The notes below the pieces were generated by a model. It was given only the letters and a program-made list of their open reading frames with translations. It did no database searches and had not been told where the DNA came from. Made by a program: the position numbers and the translations under genes. 64,000 nt of DNA from NCBI RefSeq assembly GCF_042683665.1, contig NZ_JBHUOO010000023.1; one strand, 5' to 3'. The stretch is from Leeuwenhoekiella polynyae. GTDB taxonomy: Bacteria; Bacteroidota; Bacteroidia; Flavobacteriales; Flavobacteriaceae. This document shows, one piece after another, positions 1-8,305 of the stretch; positions within the stretch are counted from its first letter, which is position 1; each line of letters starts with the position of its first letter.

Positions 1-262
1 CGTCTATAACAGAACTTAATAAGTGCATGATGTCTGGATCTGAAGCATTTTTTTTTGCGATAATGGGAAGGATCAAACTAAGCTTAATCTCTAACTCGTT
101 TAGCTTCTGTTGAGTTTCAACAAGTTTTTTGCTTAACTCTACTATTTTGGCATCGCGTGAGGCTCTATATTTGCCTATTGCTTCAGCTATTTTAGGAACA
201 CCCAAAGCGGCTACAATCGCGCCTATACCTGTTGCAATGGCCGCTATTTCTGTACCTGTCAT
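1..262 (-). CDS. Small phage membrane/coiled-coil protein, 3' end outside window
   Basis: The reading frame opens with ATG at 262 and stays open to the window edge, so 87 residues are visible and the C-terminus is missing. Residues 3-25 are a glycine/alanine-rich hydrophobic segment (IAAIATGIGAIVAALGV) that would span a membrane. Residues 35-65 are charged and heptad-like, probably a coiled coil. The start overlaps the stop of the upstream gene as TAATG, so the two are translationally coupled. It is the most distal visible gene of the late operon. The function is unknown; a small virion membrane protein or a holin/spanin-like lysis protein would both fit. Confidence 0.7.
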   Translation of the reverse strand, partial: MTGTEIAAIATGIGAIVAALGVPKIAEAIGKYRASRDAKIVELSKKLVETQQKLNELEIKLSLILPIIAKKNASDPDIMHLLSSVID

Positions 263-681
263 TATTGTAATTCTTTTACACGTTCTTTAATTTCATTTTT
301 AGTTGCTTCGCTTAAGTTGGGGTTTTGTAGCAAATCATCTGCTATTGTATTAACCTCTTGATAGCTAATTATTTTAGCTTTAAATACCGGCATATCTTTA
401 TAATAGCGCCACGCTGTGCGTATAGCCGTTATTGCCAGAACCGTAAAAGCTATTTTATAATCGTGCTGGTAGATGATATCGTAATTGTGAATCAAAAATG
501 TGAATATTACCATACCCACCGCCGCAAAAAAGAATTGAAATTCTTTGACCGTTTTGCCACGTTTGTAATTGGCGTTTTTCTTTTGGCTACGCATCACGCT
601 TGCGCCTATGACAATAAAAGCGACAATTGCCGCAAGCGTGATAACTATAGCCGTTATTGTTATGGGGTGAAGGGGTTTCAT
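262..681 (-). CDS. Phage membrane protein with three predicted helices
   Basis: This 139-residue protein has hydrophobic segments at about residues 9-30, 47-65 and 70-88, then a soluble C-terminal tail ending in a charged amphipathic helix. A short basic loop (RSQKKNANYKRGK) follows the first helix, consistent with a cytoplasmic side. It lies 4 bases downstream of the spike gene and overlaps the next gene by one base, so it belongs to the late operon. No family is recognised. By position after the spike and transglycosylase it could be a holin or a virion membrane protein; neither can be shown from sequence alone. Confidence 0.75.
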   Translation of the reverse strand: MKPLHPITITAIVITLAAIVAFIVIGASVMRSQKKNANYKRGKTVKEFQFFFAAVGMVIFTFLIHNYDIIYQHDYKIAFTVLAITAIRTAWRYYKDMPVFKAKIISYQEVNTIADDLLQNPNLSEATKNEIKERVKELQ

Positions 682-685
682 AGGG

Positions 686-3600
686 TTAGTTTGTAAATTC
701 TACATATTTTAAAAGTGCTGCTCCGTATTTCAAGCTTACCTGTATATACATATTTTCGTCGAAGCCATAAGGTGGCGTTATTGTTCCCGTAGGGCCGTCT
801 TGTGTTCCGTTTTCTCTTACTTTCTTAACGGTCATAATATCATCTATCCACTCTATGCGCAAAATATATCTTCTCGTACCGTCATTAAGCCAATAACTTC
901 GAAAATCACTAATTCCCGTCGTTATTGCGCTATTGTTAGGTGTGTGCCTAAGCAAACCATAGCCACTGTTATAATCCATTTCAAAACCAAACTGCCTAAC
1001 ATCGTCTGAAGTCCTAACCATATATATATAATCTTTTTGACCTAAAGAGTGTGGATTATCGGAATCGGTAAAAGCTAAATCAATTCTAAAATTTTTAGTG
1101 AAATCAATAACTTGGTTCCAATTTGCTTCTTTGTATACATTAAGTTGATCTACCACCGAGGCTTTACCTTGTGCAAATTCAAAATCACCTGTCAAAACAG
1201 TCCAATCTGTAACATCTAAAGGTTGGAAAACATCACCTAAAACAACTGAGACAGCATTTATTTTTTTAGTTTCTGTACCATTATTCATAAATAGGTCAAA
1301 ATCTCCCTCATTAGCACCTATATCTGCTGTAAATCTATATTCTCCTTGATTTTTAAAATTGGAAGATGTCCTAGTCTGACCTACTATACCTCCAAAACCT
1401 TCAGGCGTAAAAAAAGAACCCTTTACTATAAAATCCTGCGTAGTATTAGGGGTAACTCCTGAAGGTTCTATAGACTCTATAAATGGAGCTGGATAAATAC
1501 TTAAACTATTCGATATTTGAGTAAAATAGATACCAGTTTTAATATTTTTAATCCTGATCTCATTAACATCTGCACCTTTATACGTTCCAACTTGATTTAC
1601 AGTCCAACCTGCTGGAAACGTAGGCGCAAAATCACCAGTCAAGTAAATAAGAATTTCTTTAGTGTTTTTACCGGGCGCAGGAAGATCGCGTTCTGTAAAT
1701 GTGGTATCTGCGGTCATTTCTAAATAGTAGGTGTCAACCAACCAGCTAATTTCAAAGTTCCCGGCAACTCCTGTATCTTCTATAAATCGCTCGATGCTGG
1801 AATTATGTAAACCGGTATTACCTGTCCATTTAGAAACGGTATCATTAGCTGAAATATTTGGCACAAGAGTTTTGCTATTTTCTGGATCTAAAACACCGTT
1901 TACTTTAGCTATACACCCATTAAATTGCATTAATTCATTGCCTTGAAATACATCTGGCGCAAAGTCTAAGAGTTTTGCCCCTGTAGGCACATCAAGATTT
2001 AGGGCTGAAAAAAATCTGTTTGTAAATTCTAAATTATCGCCTTCTTTAAATAGCGTACCAGTAGCCGCAAAGCTAAATAAGTTTAATCCGTTGATGTAAG
2101 CTCCGTTTGAAGTGCCGTGAAACGTAGCGCCGTCTTGACAACCATATAAACCTATATCATTCCAGTAATATTGGCGGTAGCCTCTTAGATCTCCTAAACT
2201 TTTACAACCGCTAAAGTTTACAGAAAGCAAGCGCATTTCGTGTGTGCCGTCAACGTCTGTAACATCAAATGCTTTTGCTCCGGTTCCCGTAGCTGCTATC
2301 TGTAAATTTTCAAGATCTATATTTCTACCATTACCGGAAGAAACAAAGCCAATACCATTGTTGCCGGTAACGCTTATCGTTGTATCGTTGTGACCTAGAC
2401 CGGCCAACTTTTTTAAATTGTCAATACGTATGCGTTCTGTTGTACCATTGATCTCGATTGATTTCATTAATCTGTAAACTTTCGTTTCGTCTAAATCTTG
2501 ATTAATGATTTGATCTTTACTTCTTACCTCTATAATTTCTGAAGGGCCAGCAACCACAGCACCAGAACCACCCGGCAGTTTGATTGGCTTATCTGCTCCC
2601 AAGTAGTAAACTCTGCCAAACAAATAATCATCAACAAACCGATTAATGCCCCAAATATCATTGTAGGTTAAATTTGGATCTTCAGCCCACAGGTTATTTT
2701 CAAAATCAAAACTAAAAATACGCGGAGCATCATACCCATTTCTTAGATCTAAAATGTACTCATTAAAGCCGGTGAAGTACACATCGCTAAAAAACGCGTT
2801 TGCTTGTGACAACGCCGAAAAACCAACTTGACCGCCGGTTTTAAAACGCTCCAGCTCTGGAGTATCATTTAAGTCAATGGTGAGTAGCGTTGCATCATCA
2901 AGATCATACGAGCCAAATTGAGAAGTCTTTACGCTAAACACATCACCAACGCGCTCAACTCTTAGTTTGCAATGATTACCTACCCAGCCATTGCCTTGAC
3001 CTTCTATAATTGGCGCTAAATCTGTACCATCAATTATTGATATTTGCTGGCTTAAACCGTGTGTCTGGCTTTGGTTTCCGTTCTGGAAAAAGTTATAATA
3101 TAACGCGTAAGTTATATTTCCCTGCCCGCTCAACTCATTCAAAACACGTATAACGCTGATTGTATATTCATACCCGGTTACAGGATCTTTTTGAAAAGCC
3201 ATAACCAAGCCCAAATAATCATCGTCTGAACTTGTGCTACTTAGGGAAGCTTCAAGTATATAATTGGTATATGATTTAGGAGAAACAAAACCACTATACA
3301 CCCCAAAATTTTGGGTTAAAAAGATACGATCATTAACAGGATCATAACCCCAAGCTTTTTTTTGATCTATAATATCTTGTGTTAATGGAGTACCACCAAA
3401 ACCACCAGGATCTAAACCGGGATAATTAGGGGGAGAAGCAAGGGCAGCGTTTTTGCTACCGGAGTGGCTAAAAAATTGCCATTGGTTAAATACTTCAGCT
3501 AAACTAATTTCTTGTGTAGTCGCTTCTGTAAATTCTGCTTCGGTTTCTGTTACGATTCCACGCTTTAGCGTATAATCTGGCTCTACTTCATTGCCTTGTT

Positions 3601-4051
3601 TAATGTAATACGCCTGCCCGGCTAAACCTTTTGGGAGGCTGTTATCTGGTATTTCTGGTTTTGAATTATCAGAAATTAATAATATTTCAAAATCATCTAC
3701 TGTTACCGGAGTACCACCCGCACCAATGGTTAATGGCGTGTCACCCTGCCAATAATATAAATGCGAATAGTCACCACTTTGCGCGGTGAAAAAATACATG
3801 GTATTTTCTTCTAACTGCCACGTATCACCAGAAGCATTAATAAAATCATAAACGGTTGTATCTTCTGTAAAACCAATATCGCCCAGCTCTATAATTTCAC
3901 CGCCGTTTGCTTCTAGGTTTTGTATGATATCAGTTATTGAGGTGTAACCGGTATTATTAAAAATCTCTTGATTTAAAATGTTTTGTATCGTGGTTTCATT
4001 TACCACGGTAGTAGAATTTCCTGCTATTGGTCTGTTATTTGGCCCCGGCAT
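686..4051 (-). CDS. Putative receptor-binding spike/fibre protein (beta-helix, TIG-like and LamG-like regions)
   Basis: At 1121 residues this is the longest late-operon protein. It has no signal peptide. The N-terminal ~130 residues are low complexity and probably attach to the virion. A beta-sandwich-like region follows (about 230-430). Around residues 510-720 there is a parallel beta-helix-like stretch with short repeated strands and many Asn/Gly turns. A segment near 850-920 begins IESIEPSGVTPNT, as in IPT/TIG domains. The last ~190 residues look like a second concanavalin-like sandwich (YILRIEWID, YIQVSLKYG). This modular layout is usual for host-recognition proteins of flavobacterial phages. 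No tail genes surround it, so a vertex spike is more likely than a tail fibre. Confidence 0.7.
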   Translation of the reverse strand: MPGPNNRPIAGNSTTVVNETTIQNILNQEIFNNTGYTSITDIIQNLEANGGEIIELGDIGFTEDTTVYDFINASGDTWQLEENTMYFFTAQSGDYSHLYYWQGDTPLTIGAGGTPVTVDDFEILLISDNSKPEIPDNSLPKGLAGQAYYIKQGNEVEPDYTLKRGIVTETEAEFTEATTQEISLAEVFNQWQFFSHSGSKNAALASPPNYPGLDPGGFGGTPLTQDIIDQKKAWGYDPVNDRIFLTQNFGVYSGFVSPKSYTNYILEASLSSTSSDDDYLGLVMAFQKDPVTGYEYTISVIRVLNELSGQGNITYALYYNFFQNGNQSQTHGLSQQISIIDGTDLAPIIEGQGNGWVGNHCKLRVERVGDVFSVKTSQFGSYDLDDATLLTIDLNDTPELERFKTGGQVGFSALSQANAFFSDVYFTGFNEYILDLRNGYDAPRIFSFDFENNLWAEDPNLTYNDIWGINRFVDDYLFGRVYYLGADKPIKLPGGSGAVVAGPSEIIEVRSKDQIINQDLDETKVYRLMKSIEINGTTERIRIDNLKKLAGLGHNDTTISVTGNNGIGFVSSGNGRNIDLENLQIAATGTGAKAFDVTDVDGTHEMRLLSVNFSGCKSLGDLRGYRQYYWNDIGLYGCQDGATFHGTSNGAYINGLNLFSFAATGTLFKEGDNLEFTNRFFSALNLDVPTGAKLLDFAPDVFQGNELMQFNGCIAKVNGVLDPENSKTLVPNISANDTVSKWTGNTGLHNSSIERFIEDTGVAGNFEISWLVDTYYLEMTADTTFTERDLPAPGKNTKEILIYLTGDFAPTFPAGWTVNQVGTYKGADVNEIRIKNIKTGIYFTQISNSLSIYPAPFIESIEPSGVTPNTTQDFIVKGSFFTPEGFGGIVGQTRTSSNFKNQGEYRFTADIGANEGDFDLFMNNGTETKKINAVSVVLGDVFQPLDVTDWTVLTGDFEFAQGKASVVDQLNVYKEANWNQVIDFTKNFRIDLAFTDSDNPHSLGQKDYIYMVRTSDDVRQFGFEMDYNSGYGLLRHTPNNSAITTGISDFRSYWLNDGTRRYILRIEWIDDIMTVKKVRENGTQDGPTGTITPPYGFDENMYIQVSLKYGAALLKYVEFTN

Positions 4052-4052
4052 A

Positions 4053-4535
4053 TTAAAAAGTTTTAAAAGCTTTGGTTAGAAAATAAGCGGCAAAGCCCAG
4101 CGCAACAAAAGTGCCTACACTCAACCCTACAAGGCTGCCTCGGTTTTTTAAAATTGTTTTGACGTAATTTTGCGTTTCTTCAAATGGAGGTACAGCACCA
4201 TACTTTTGTACATTACCTACCCCGGCGTTATAAGCGGCTAATGCCAGATCATATTTACCGCCTACATAAGATCTTTTTAATATCCACGCCATATAACGCG
4301 CCCAGCCGTCTATACTGCTATCGATATCGTTTACATCTACATTCCACTCTTTTGCGGTTGCTGGCATAAATTGAGCTATACCGGCAGCACCTACCGGACT
4401 TTTAGCGTATTGCTTAAAACGGCTTTCCTGCCATAATTGCCAATACCCAATTTTAGGATCAACGCCATATTTTTTGCCGTAATAATCAATTTTATTGCGT
4501 ATTGCTTTGTATTCTGGATCTAAGGGGCTTGCCAT
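4053..4535 (-). CDS. Membrane-anchored lytic transglycosylase (SLT domain)
   Basis: This 160-residue protein cleaves the peptidoglycan glycan strand. It has the family motifs in order: the catalytic glutamate E37 in QESRF, the GAAGIAQFMPAT block at 49-60, and AYNAG at 101-105. It has no signal peptide. A single hydrophobic helix at about 134-155 near the C-terminus would anchor it in a membrane. An SLT enzyme with a C-terminal anchor in a structural operon fits a virion-borne, peptidoglycan-piercing enzyme of a membrane-containing phage; tailless flavobacterial phages are known to carry transglycosylases. It sits 1 base upstream of the spike gene and 2 bases after the preceding gene. Confidence 0.9.
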   Translation of the reverse strand: MASPLDPEYKAIRNKIDYYGKKYGVDPKIGYWQLWQESRFKQYAKSPVGAAGIAQFMPATAKEWNVDVNDIDSSIDGWARYMAWILKRSYVGGKYDLALAAYNAGVGNVQKYGAVPPFEETQNYVKTILKNRGSLVGLSVGTFVALGFAAYFLTKAFKTF

Positions 4536-4537
4536 AG

Positions 4538-4939
4538 TTATAGTGTTACTTTACGTGCGTTGTTTTTTGGTTTGACCGGTATTACTTCTTGCGGTTCGTC
4601 ATTTCCGCTTAAGGCTATCAGGATGCTTATAACCCCTATACCTATACTGGCATAAGTGGCCCAGTCTGTTTTTTCTTTTTTCTTAGGTGCAGTAATTACA
4701 ACAGGATCTAACTGGTTTACGTCTGGTTCTAATATTACCCGATCAGGTAAATTGTTGAACGTCATGGTGCGGGTTTGAAAACCTATAAACGAAATAGTTA
4801 TTTGCTGGTTGCCGGTTGAAGCTTCTACGGTTGCAAAACCTTCATCGTCTGAAATAGTGCCTTTACCTTGCGCTGTTACAATATTTGCCCACGGTAGGGG
4901 ATCACCAAAACTGTCTATTATTTTTATACGTTTTTGCAT
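4538..4939 (-). CDS. Phage protein with carboxypeptidase-regulatory-like domain and membrane helix
   Basis: From ATG at 4939 this is 133 residues. An upstream in-frame ATG at 4978 would overlap the previous gene and add a cysteine-rich leader without clear function, so 4939, one base after the upstream stop, is preferred. Residues 1-75 look like a CarboxypepD_reg-like beta-sandwich (KIIDSFGDPLPWANIV, then GTISDDEGFATV), the fold usually seen in Bacteroidota surface proteins. A hydrophobic helix at about 95-112 (YASIGIGVISILIAL) would be membrane-spanning. It is probably a virion protein in the internal membrane that displays a beta-sandwich. The specific role is unknown. Confidence 0.75.
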   Translation of the reverse strand: MQKRIKIIDSFGDPLPWANIVTAQGKGTISDDEGFATVEASTGNQQITISFIGFQTRTMTFNNLPDRVILEPDVNQLDPVVITAPKKKEKTDWATYASIGIGVISILIALSGNDEPQEVIPVKPKNNARKVTL

Positions 4940-4940
4940 C

Positions 4941-5456
4941 TTAAAATACGTTAGGCAAAATTTGGCGCAACTTTGCAAACTCGCTGTTACTCAATTCTGC
5001 GGTTAACCACTCTGTTAGATCTAATTTTGAAAATCCTATAGATCCTTCTCCAGTTATAGGGTTATAGCTTTTTTTGCCAAAGGCTTCAAATACTTTCACA
5101 TAATCATTATGAGACAATCCTCGTAATTCATTATAAACTGCTTCAGTATCTGTTCCGGGTAAACCCCAGCTATTAGCTTGAAAGGCATCATATAGTTTAT
5201 TTGCTTTTAATTGAGCTTGTAAAACTGATAACGAACTAGGGGGTAATTTTAGATCTTCTTTTAATGTAGAACCTCCAGAAGAATTAGTAAAAGCATCACC
5301 TACAGTATTTACGCCTTGATTTACTTTATACAGCACATACCCACCAGCTGCAACCGCTAAAACAATTAAAAGCGTGTTAGGATTACTTTTAACAACTGTA
5401 ACCGCACGTGTGGCGGTTTCTTCTACTTTAGATTTTTTTGCGGCTGCTTTTGCCAT
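4941..5456 (-). CDS. Phage protein with single N-terminal membrane helix
   Basis: This protein has 171 residues. A lysine/alanine-rich start (MAKAAAKKSK) is followed by a hydrophobic segment at about 28-44 (TLLIVLAVAAGGYVLYK). The rest is soluble and rich in polar and aromatic residues. The TM-plus-linker layout recurs in several neighbours, suggesting a set of virion membrane proteins. Its ATG overlaps the stop of the 61-residue gene upstream by one base. No family is recognised. An internal membrane protein of the virion is the favoured guess. Confidence 0.75.
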   Translation of the reverse strand: MAKAAAKKSKVEETATRAVTVVKSNPNTLLIVLAVAAGGYVLYKVNQGVNTVGDAFTNSSGGSTLKEDLKLPPSSLSVLQAQLKANKLYDAFQANSWGLPGTDTEAVYNELRGLSHNDYVKVFEAFGKKSYNPITGEGSIGFSKLDLTEWLTAELSNSEFAKLRQILPNVF

Positions 5457-5641
5457 TATAAAAAGTTTTTTATGAGATTGAATTTTGTTACTAGAGCTTT
5501 ACGCGCTTTTGGTTTTTCGGCCAGCTGGTGCAATTTGTCTAGTTCTTCATCAGTTAAATTATCTTGTAAATACTGAAGCTTTTTTGCTCTCTGATCTTCA
5601 CTTATAGGATTAGAGGCCTTTACGGTGACTGTTTTAGCCAT
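5456..5641 (-). CDS. Small basic phage protein (61 aa)
   Basis: This is a 61-residue soluble, highly charged and mostly helical protein (for example NLTDEELDKLHQLAEKPKARK). It is coupled on both sides: its ATG lies inside the last codons of the 262-residue gene (8-base overlap), and its stop overlaps the start of the next gene by one base. The tight packing and unbroken frame make it a real gene of the late operon. No family or motif is recognised. A small DNA-binding or scaffold protein would be consistent with size and charge, but this is not demonstrated. Confidence 0.7.
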   Translation of the reverse strand: MAKTVTVKASNPISEDQRAKKLQYLQDNLTDEELDKLHQLAEKPKARKALVTKFNLIKNFL

Positions 5642-6422
5642 TGTGTTTGTTGATTAATTCGGTTAATTGGTTTAAAAATTCTTGATTACCAGCGTTTATA
5701 GTTGTTGCTACGGCATAAACTACTTGACATAAATCGTCATTTACAACCGGGTTTTTTAAGTACCCTAAAAGCGCTGTTTTGGTTTGACTATAGTTTTCAG
5801 CTGGAGCATTAAGCGGCTGGGCTGCATTCGCACCAGGCATAAACTTCATTAGAGCTGGGCCAAAAGTGTTAGCTAAAGTAATTAGCTGCTCTTGTCTGGC
5901 TTGTGCTGCGGCCTCGTCTTTTTTATCCTCTTTTAGATCTTCGTACTTATCTAATAAAGCATCATACTTCAATTGTAATTGATCTAGCTGCGCCTTATAC
6001 ATCTGGCCTATTCGCGCCTCTGAACTTAAGTTCATTACATCGCTAAACCCTAAGCCGGGGATTCCTAAGCCCGGAAAAGAGGCAGCCTGTGGCGTAGCGC
6101 CGTTAGGACTGTTTTGCGGTGTTACTGGGCTGCCGTTTTCCATAGGGGTATTGTTATTTGATTTTGAACCAATTTTTGCGAATAAAGGGCCTTTTCGATT
6201 ATTCCAACCGGAGGCGGTTTTTGTCACCCATTTAACCCATATATGAGAATGACCAGACTTAGCTAGGTTTGCAAAATAATTACTTACAGATCCAGCCTCT
6301 TGAATAGCTTTATTTTTGGAAATTGATTTTACAAATTCTTCATTCTCGCCATAGTCACCCACATCAAAGTAGCGGTTGTCTGCCGCTTCTATCCACTTAA
6401 TAAGTTCGTTTAGATTCTTCAT
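5634..6422 (-). CDS. Phage structural-type protein with central coiled coil
   Basis: This 262-residue protein has no membrane segment. The N-terminal ~85 residues are a compact aromatic-rich domain (SHIWVKWVTKTASGW). A Pro/Asn/Gly-rich linker at about 90-130 contains the repeat-like FPGLGIPGLGFSDVM. A strong coiled coil at about 140-185 (KYDALLDKYEDLKEDKKDE) leads to a helical tail. A similar PGLGF motif occurs in the transglutaminase-fold protein of the same operon (RPGLGFDP), hinting at a shared docking or anchoring signal. It probably belongs to the virion or its assembly machinery. No family is recognised. Confidence 0.7.
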   Translation of the reverse strand: MKNLNELIKWIEAADNRYFDVGDYGENEEFVKSISKNKAIQEAGSVSNYFANLAKSGHSHIWVKWVTKTASGWNNRKGPLFAKIGSKSNNNTPMENGSPVTPQNSPNGATPQAASFPGLGIPGLGFSDVMNLSSEARIGQMYKAQLDQLQLKYDALLDKYEDLKEDKKDEAAAQARQEQLITLANTFGPALMKFMPGANAAQPLNAPAENYSQTKTALLGYLKNPVVNDDLCQVVYAVATTINAGNQEFLNQLTELINKHNG

Positions 6423-6423
6423 T

Positions 6424-6678
6424 TTAATTACAGTCCTTTTTTGCGCCGTATGTTACCAGCACTAATTTTTGAGTTTCGGCAGAATCAAATTCAATCTCTA
6501 CCGAACCACTTACTTCGTGATGTGATACACCAGCAAAGAATATTTCTTTTGGCTCATACAAGCGATTGAAAATAAAAACGGGTTTTGTGCTACGGTTTTC
6601 AAACCGTGCATCAATCCAGTTGTTCATTTCAACCTTTTCATTTTGCTTTACGATTTTACTACCGATTACCGTTAACAT
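6424..6678 (-). CDS. Small beta-rich phage protein (84 aa)
   Basis: This 84-residue protein has alternating hydrophobic residues throughout (KPVFIFNRLYEPKEIFF, SVEIEFDS, QKLVLVTYG), predicting an almost all-beta fold. It overlaps the upstream 130-residue beta-rich gene by 7 bases and lies directly before the 262-residue gene. It could be a small capsid or vertex subunit with a single beta-barrel. The other explanation is a head-decoration-like protein. No sequence family is recognised, and the idea rests on secondary-structure impression and genome position only. Confidence 0.7.
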   Translation of the reverse strand: MLTVIGSKIVKQNEKVEMNNWIDARFENRSTKPVFIFNRLYEPKEIFFAGVSHHEVSGSVEIEFDSAETQKLVLVTYGAKKDCN

Positions 6679-7064
6679 GATACACCGGGTATTAAAGTGC
6701 CGTTAGGGCCTTGTTGCATTACTGGAGCCTTCCAGATCTCAAAAGCTACCTCGATCTCCATTGCTGCCGCCGGAGCGCTAGAGGTGCGTATTTTCACATC
6801 TACGGTAGAGCCACCGTTATAATTTAAAAGTCTCCCACGTTGTTGAAACGTACCTAGCTGGCCATCCCAAAAGGGTAAAGACAACGGCGCGTGTATTTCA
6901 GAACCGTTAACATCAAGACCTAAGCGCACAAGCTTTGTGTGGCTTCCGCTTGCGGTTGCAGCTGCAAAAATTTGCTCACCTTCATTGATACTAATAGAAC
7001 CGTCTGCGCTGGTTTCTCCAGCGGCCAGTACTACACGTATGGTTTTAATTTCTGGTTTATTCAT
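6672..7064 (-). CDS. Beta-rich phage protein, candidate minor (single jelly-roll) capsid protein
   Basis: This protein has 130 residues and no signal or membrane segment. Its sequence is a series of beta strands (TIRVVLAAGE, KLVRLGLDVNGSEI, MEIEVAFEIWKAP) with Ser/Gly/Ala loops. It lies just after the terminator that follows the candidate major capsid gene, and before the 84-residue beta protein. Some tailless, membrane-containing viruses (for example the P23-77 type) build capsids from two different single jelly-roll proteins. The pair of this protein and the 200-residue protein would fit such a scheme. This is inference from size, strand pattern and order, not homology. Confidence 0.7.
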   Translation of the reverse strand: MNKPEIKTIRVVLAAGETSADGSISINEGEQIFAAATASGSHTKLVRLGLDVNGSEIHAPLSLPFWDGQLGTFQQRGRLLNYNGGSTVDVKIRTSSAPAAAMEIEVAFEIWKAPVMQQGPNGTLIPGVSC

Positions 7065-7086
7065 TTTATTGTGATTTATGGAATAG

Positions 7087-7127
7087 AAAAAACGCCTTGC
7101 CTTCCTAGTGAAAGCAAGGCGTTTTAT
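7087..7127 (-). terminator. Rho-independent terminator inside the late operon
   Basis: A perfect 12-bp stem (AAAACGCCTTGC at 7089-7100 with its complement at 7114-7125) encloses a 13-base loop and has A/T runs on both sides, so it can work in either direction. It follows the candidate major capsid gene on the minus strand and precedes the 130-residue gene. A partial terminator here would give more capsid message than downstream message. Confidence 0.85.
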
Positions 7128-7147
7128 TTATTAACCAGATTATTAAT

Positions 7148-7750
7148 TTAGATTTTTGCTACAGTCTTTTGACCTAATAGGCGAACCTCCATATAGTTAG
7201 AGTTATCCGCTCCCGGCGCTGGCAATGCTACACCTTTAGGGAATACTATTTTGATTTCAATAGCTTCATCATCTTTCAGATAACGCAAGCTTGGTAGCTC
7301 AAAATAATAGTCTGAAGGTCTTGTCGTTGCTTCACCTTTTTGAAAGTTTGCAATTGGCTCATTAAGTACTTCACGGCCGTTTTGACGAATAAGAATGTTA
7401 GCATTTCTAACCGCTGCCGGTAGATCTGCGGCATAAGTTTGACCGGCTGCACCTGAAGCTGTTGTACCTTCAGCATAACCTACGGCTACACCGTGAAAGA
7501 TAAAGGCTTGATTTTTAGGCAAGCTGGTAGACTTAATAGAACTAACACCGTCTATTTTGTCTGTCTGCTCGTCTATAAAATCATAGATGCTTGAAGCTCC
7601 CGTAATATCCTTACGCACAAAATGCGTAGAAGGGTCAACGGTTACATTTTGGTTTTTAACTTTAGCGTTAAGATCTGCACTAAGCTTGTCACTACCGCCT
7701 AACATCATTAAGAAGGCTACTGCGATATCAAATAATTGTAAATTTTTCAT
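7148..7750 (-). CDS. Candidate major capsid protein (single jelly-roll-like)
   Basis: This 200-residue soluble protein has a short N-terminal helix, then strands covering about residues 75-200. It ends with a stretch (NYMEVRLLGQKTVAKI) in which a strand closes on a conserved-looking LxG turn. FELPSLRYLKDDEAIEIKI resembles the penultimate strand pair of jelly-roll capsid proteins. The gene stands alone between a strong terminator and a 50-base gap, as expected for a highly expressed major capsid gene. It is flanked by small membrane proteins. At about 200 residues it is the size of one jelly-roll rather than two. It could also be another abundant virion protein. Structure prediction would decide. 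Confidence 0.7.
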   Translation of the reverse strand: MKNLQLFDIAVAFLMMLGGSDKLSADLNAKVKNQNVTVDPSTHFVRKDITGASSIYDFIDEQTDKIDGVSSIKSTSLPKNQAFIFHGVAVGYAEGTTASGAAGQTYAADLPAAVRNANILIRQNGREVLNEPIANFQKGEATTRPSDYYFELPSLRYLKDDEAIEIKIVFPKGVALPAPGADNSNYMEVRLLGQKTVAKI

Positions 7751-7800
7751 TTTTGTATTTTCTTTTAAAGGTTTTGATTAAAGGCTACCGCCTGTTTTTG

Positions 7801-8274
7801 TTATGCGGCAAAACCGCCTTTATCAACTTGATAATTTTGCTCTGCATCACTCCATGTTGTGTCAAGAGTTTGCACGTTAAGTTCTGGGTAATCTAGCGGA
7901 GCGTTTAATGCAAAATCTCTGCTACCGTCACAAGGACACGCAAGACCAATAGCGCCATACATCGCCTTATCTAGCGTAGTAGCATCTGCCTTAACGGTTA
8001 CTTGATTTTTCAGCTCGTCAGTTACTAGCATATAACTAGCCCTTGCAGCTGCACCGGCACTAAGCATCTTAAGTGCTGTAGTGGTAGTGTCTGTTGAAGG
8101 TAGGAGCGCTGCCCCTGCCGCACCCGCGCCGGCTGTGCCAACGCGCGCAATTGTTCGCTTGTCTGTAGGCACGGCTGCATCTATCGCGCCGGAAGCCATA
8201 AAACCAACCATTAAAGACCCTACAATTACGAGGCTCTCAACACCGGTTTTTTTGTTCAACTTTCTTGTTTTCAT
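7801..8274 (-). CDS. Phage membrane protein with Ala/Gly-rich helices and CPC motif
   Basis: This 157-residue protein has a basic start (MKTRKLNKKTG) followed by hydrophobic Gly/Ala-rich segments at about 14-32 and 45-60. A third amphipathic segment lies near 66-85. The C-terminal half is soluble and contains a CPCDGSRDF motif near residue 113. GxxxG-like spacing in the helices suggests close packing in a membrane. It is probably an internal-membrane virion protein, lying immediately upstream of the candidate capsid gene. No family is recognised, and the role of the paired cysteines is unknown. Confidence 0.75.
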   Translation of the reverse strand: MKTRKLNKKTGVESLVIVGSLMVGFMASGAIDAAVPTDKRTIARVGTAGAGAAGAALLPSTDTTTTALKMLSAGAAARASYMLVTDELKNQVTVKADATTLDKAMYGAIGLACPCDGSRDFALNAPLDYPELNVQTLDTTWSDAEQNYQVDKGGFAA

Positions 8275-8305
8275 TTGAATTTATTTAGGTTTAAAAATTA
8301 AATGC

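Noticed and set aside
358..696. 112-residue plus-strand open frame opposite the first complete membrane protein gene
   Set aside because: It is cysteine- and histidine-rich with irregular composition and is antisense to a well-packed late-operon gene; it is a shadow frame.
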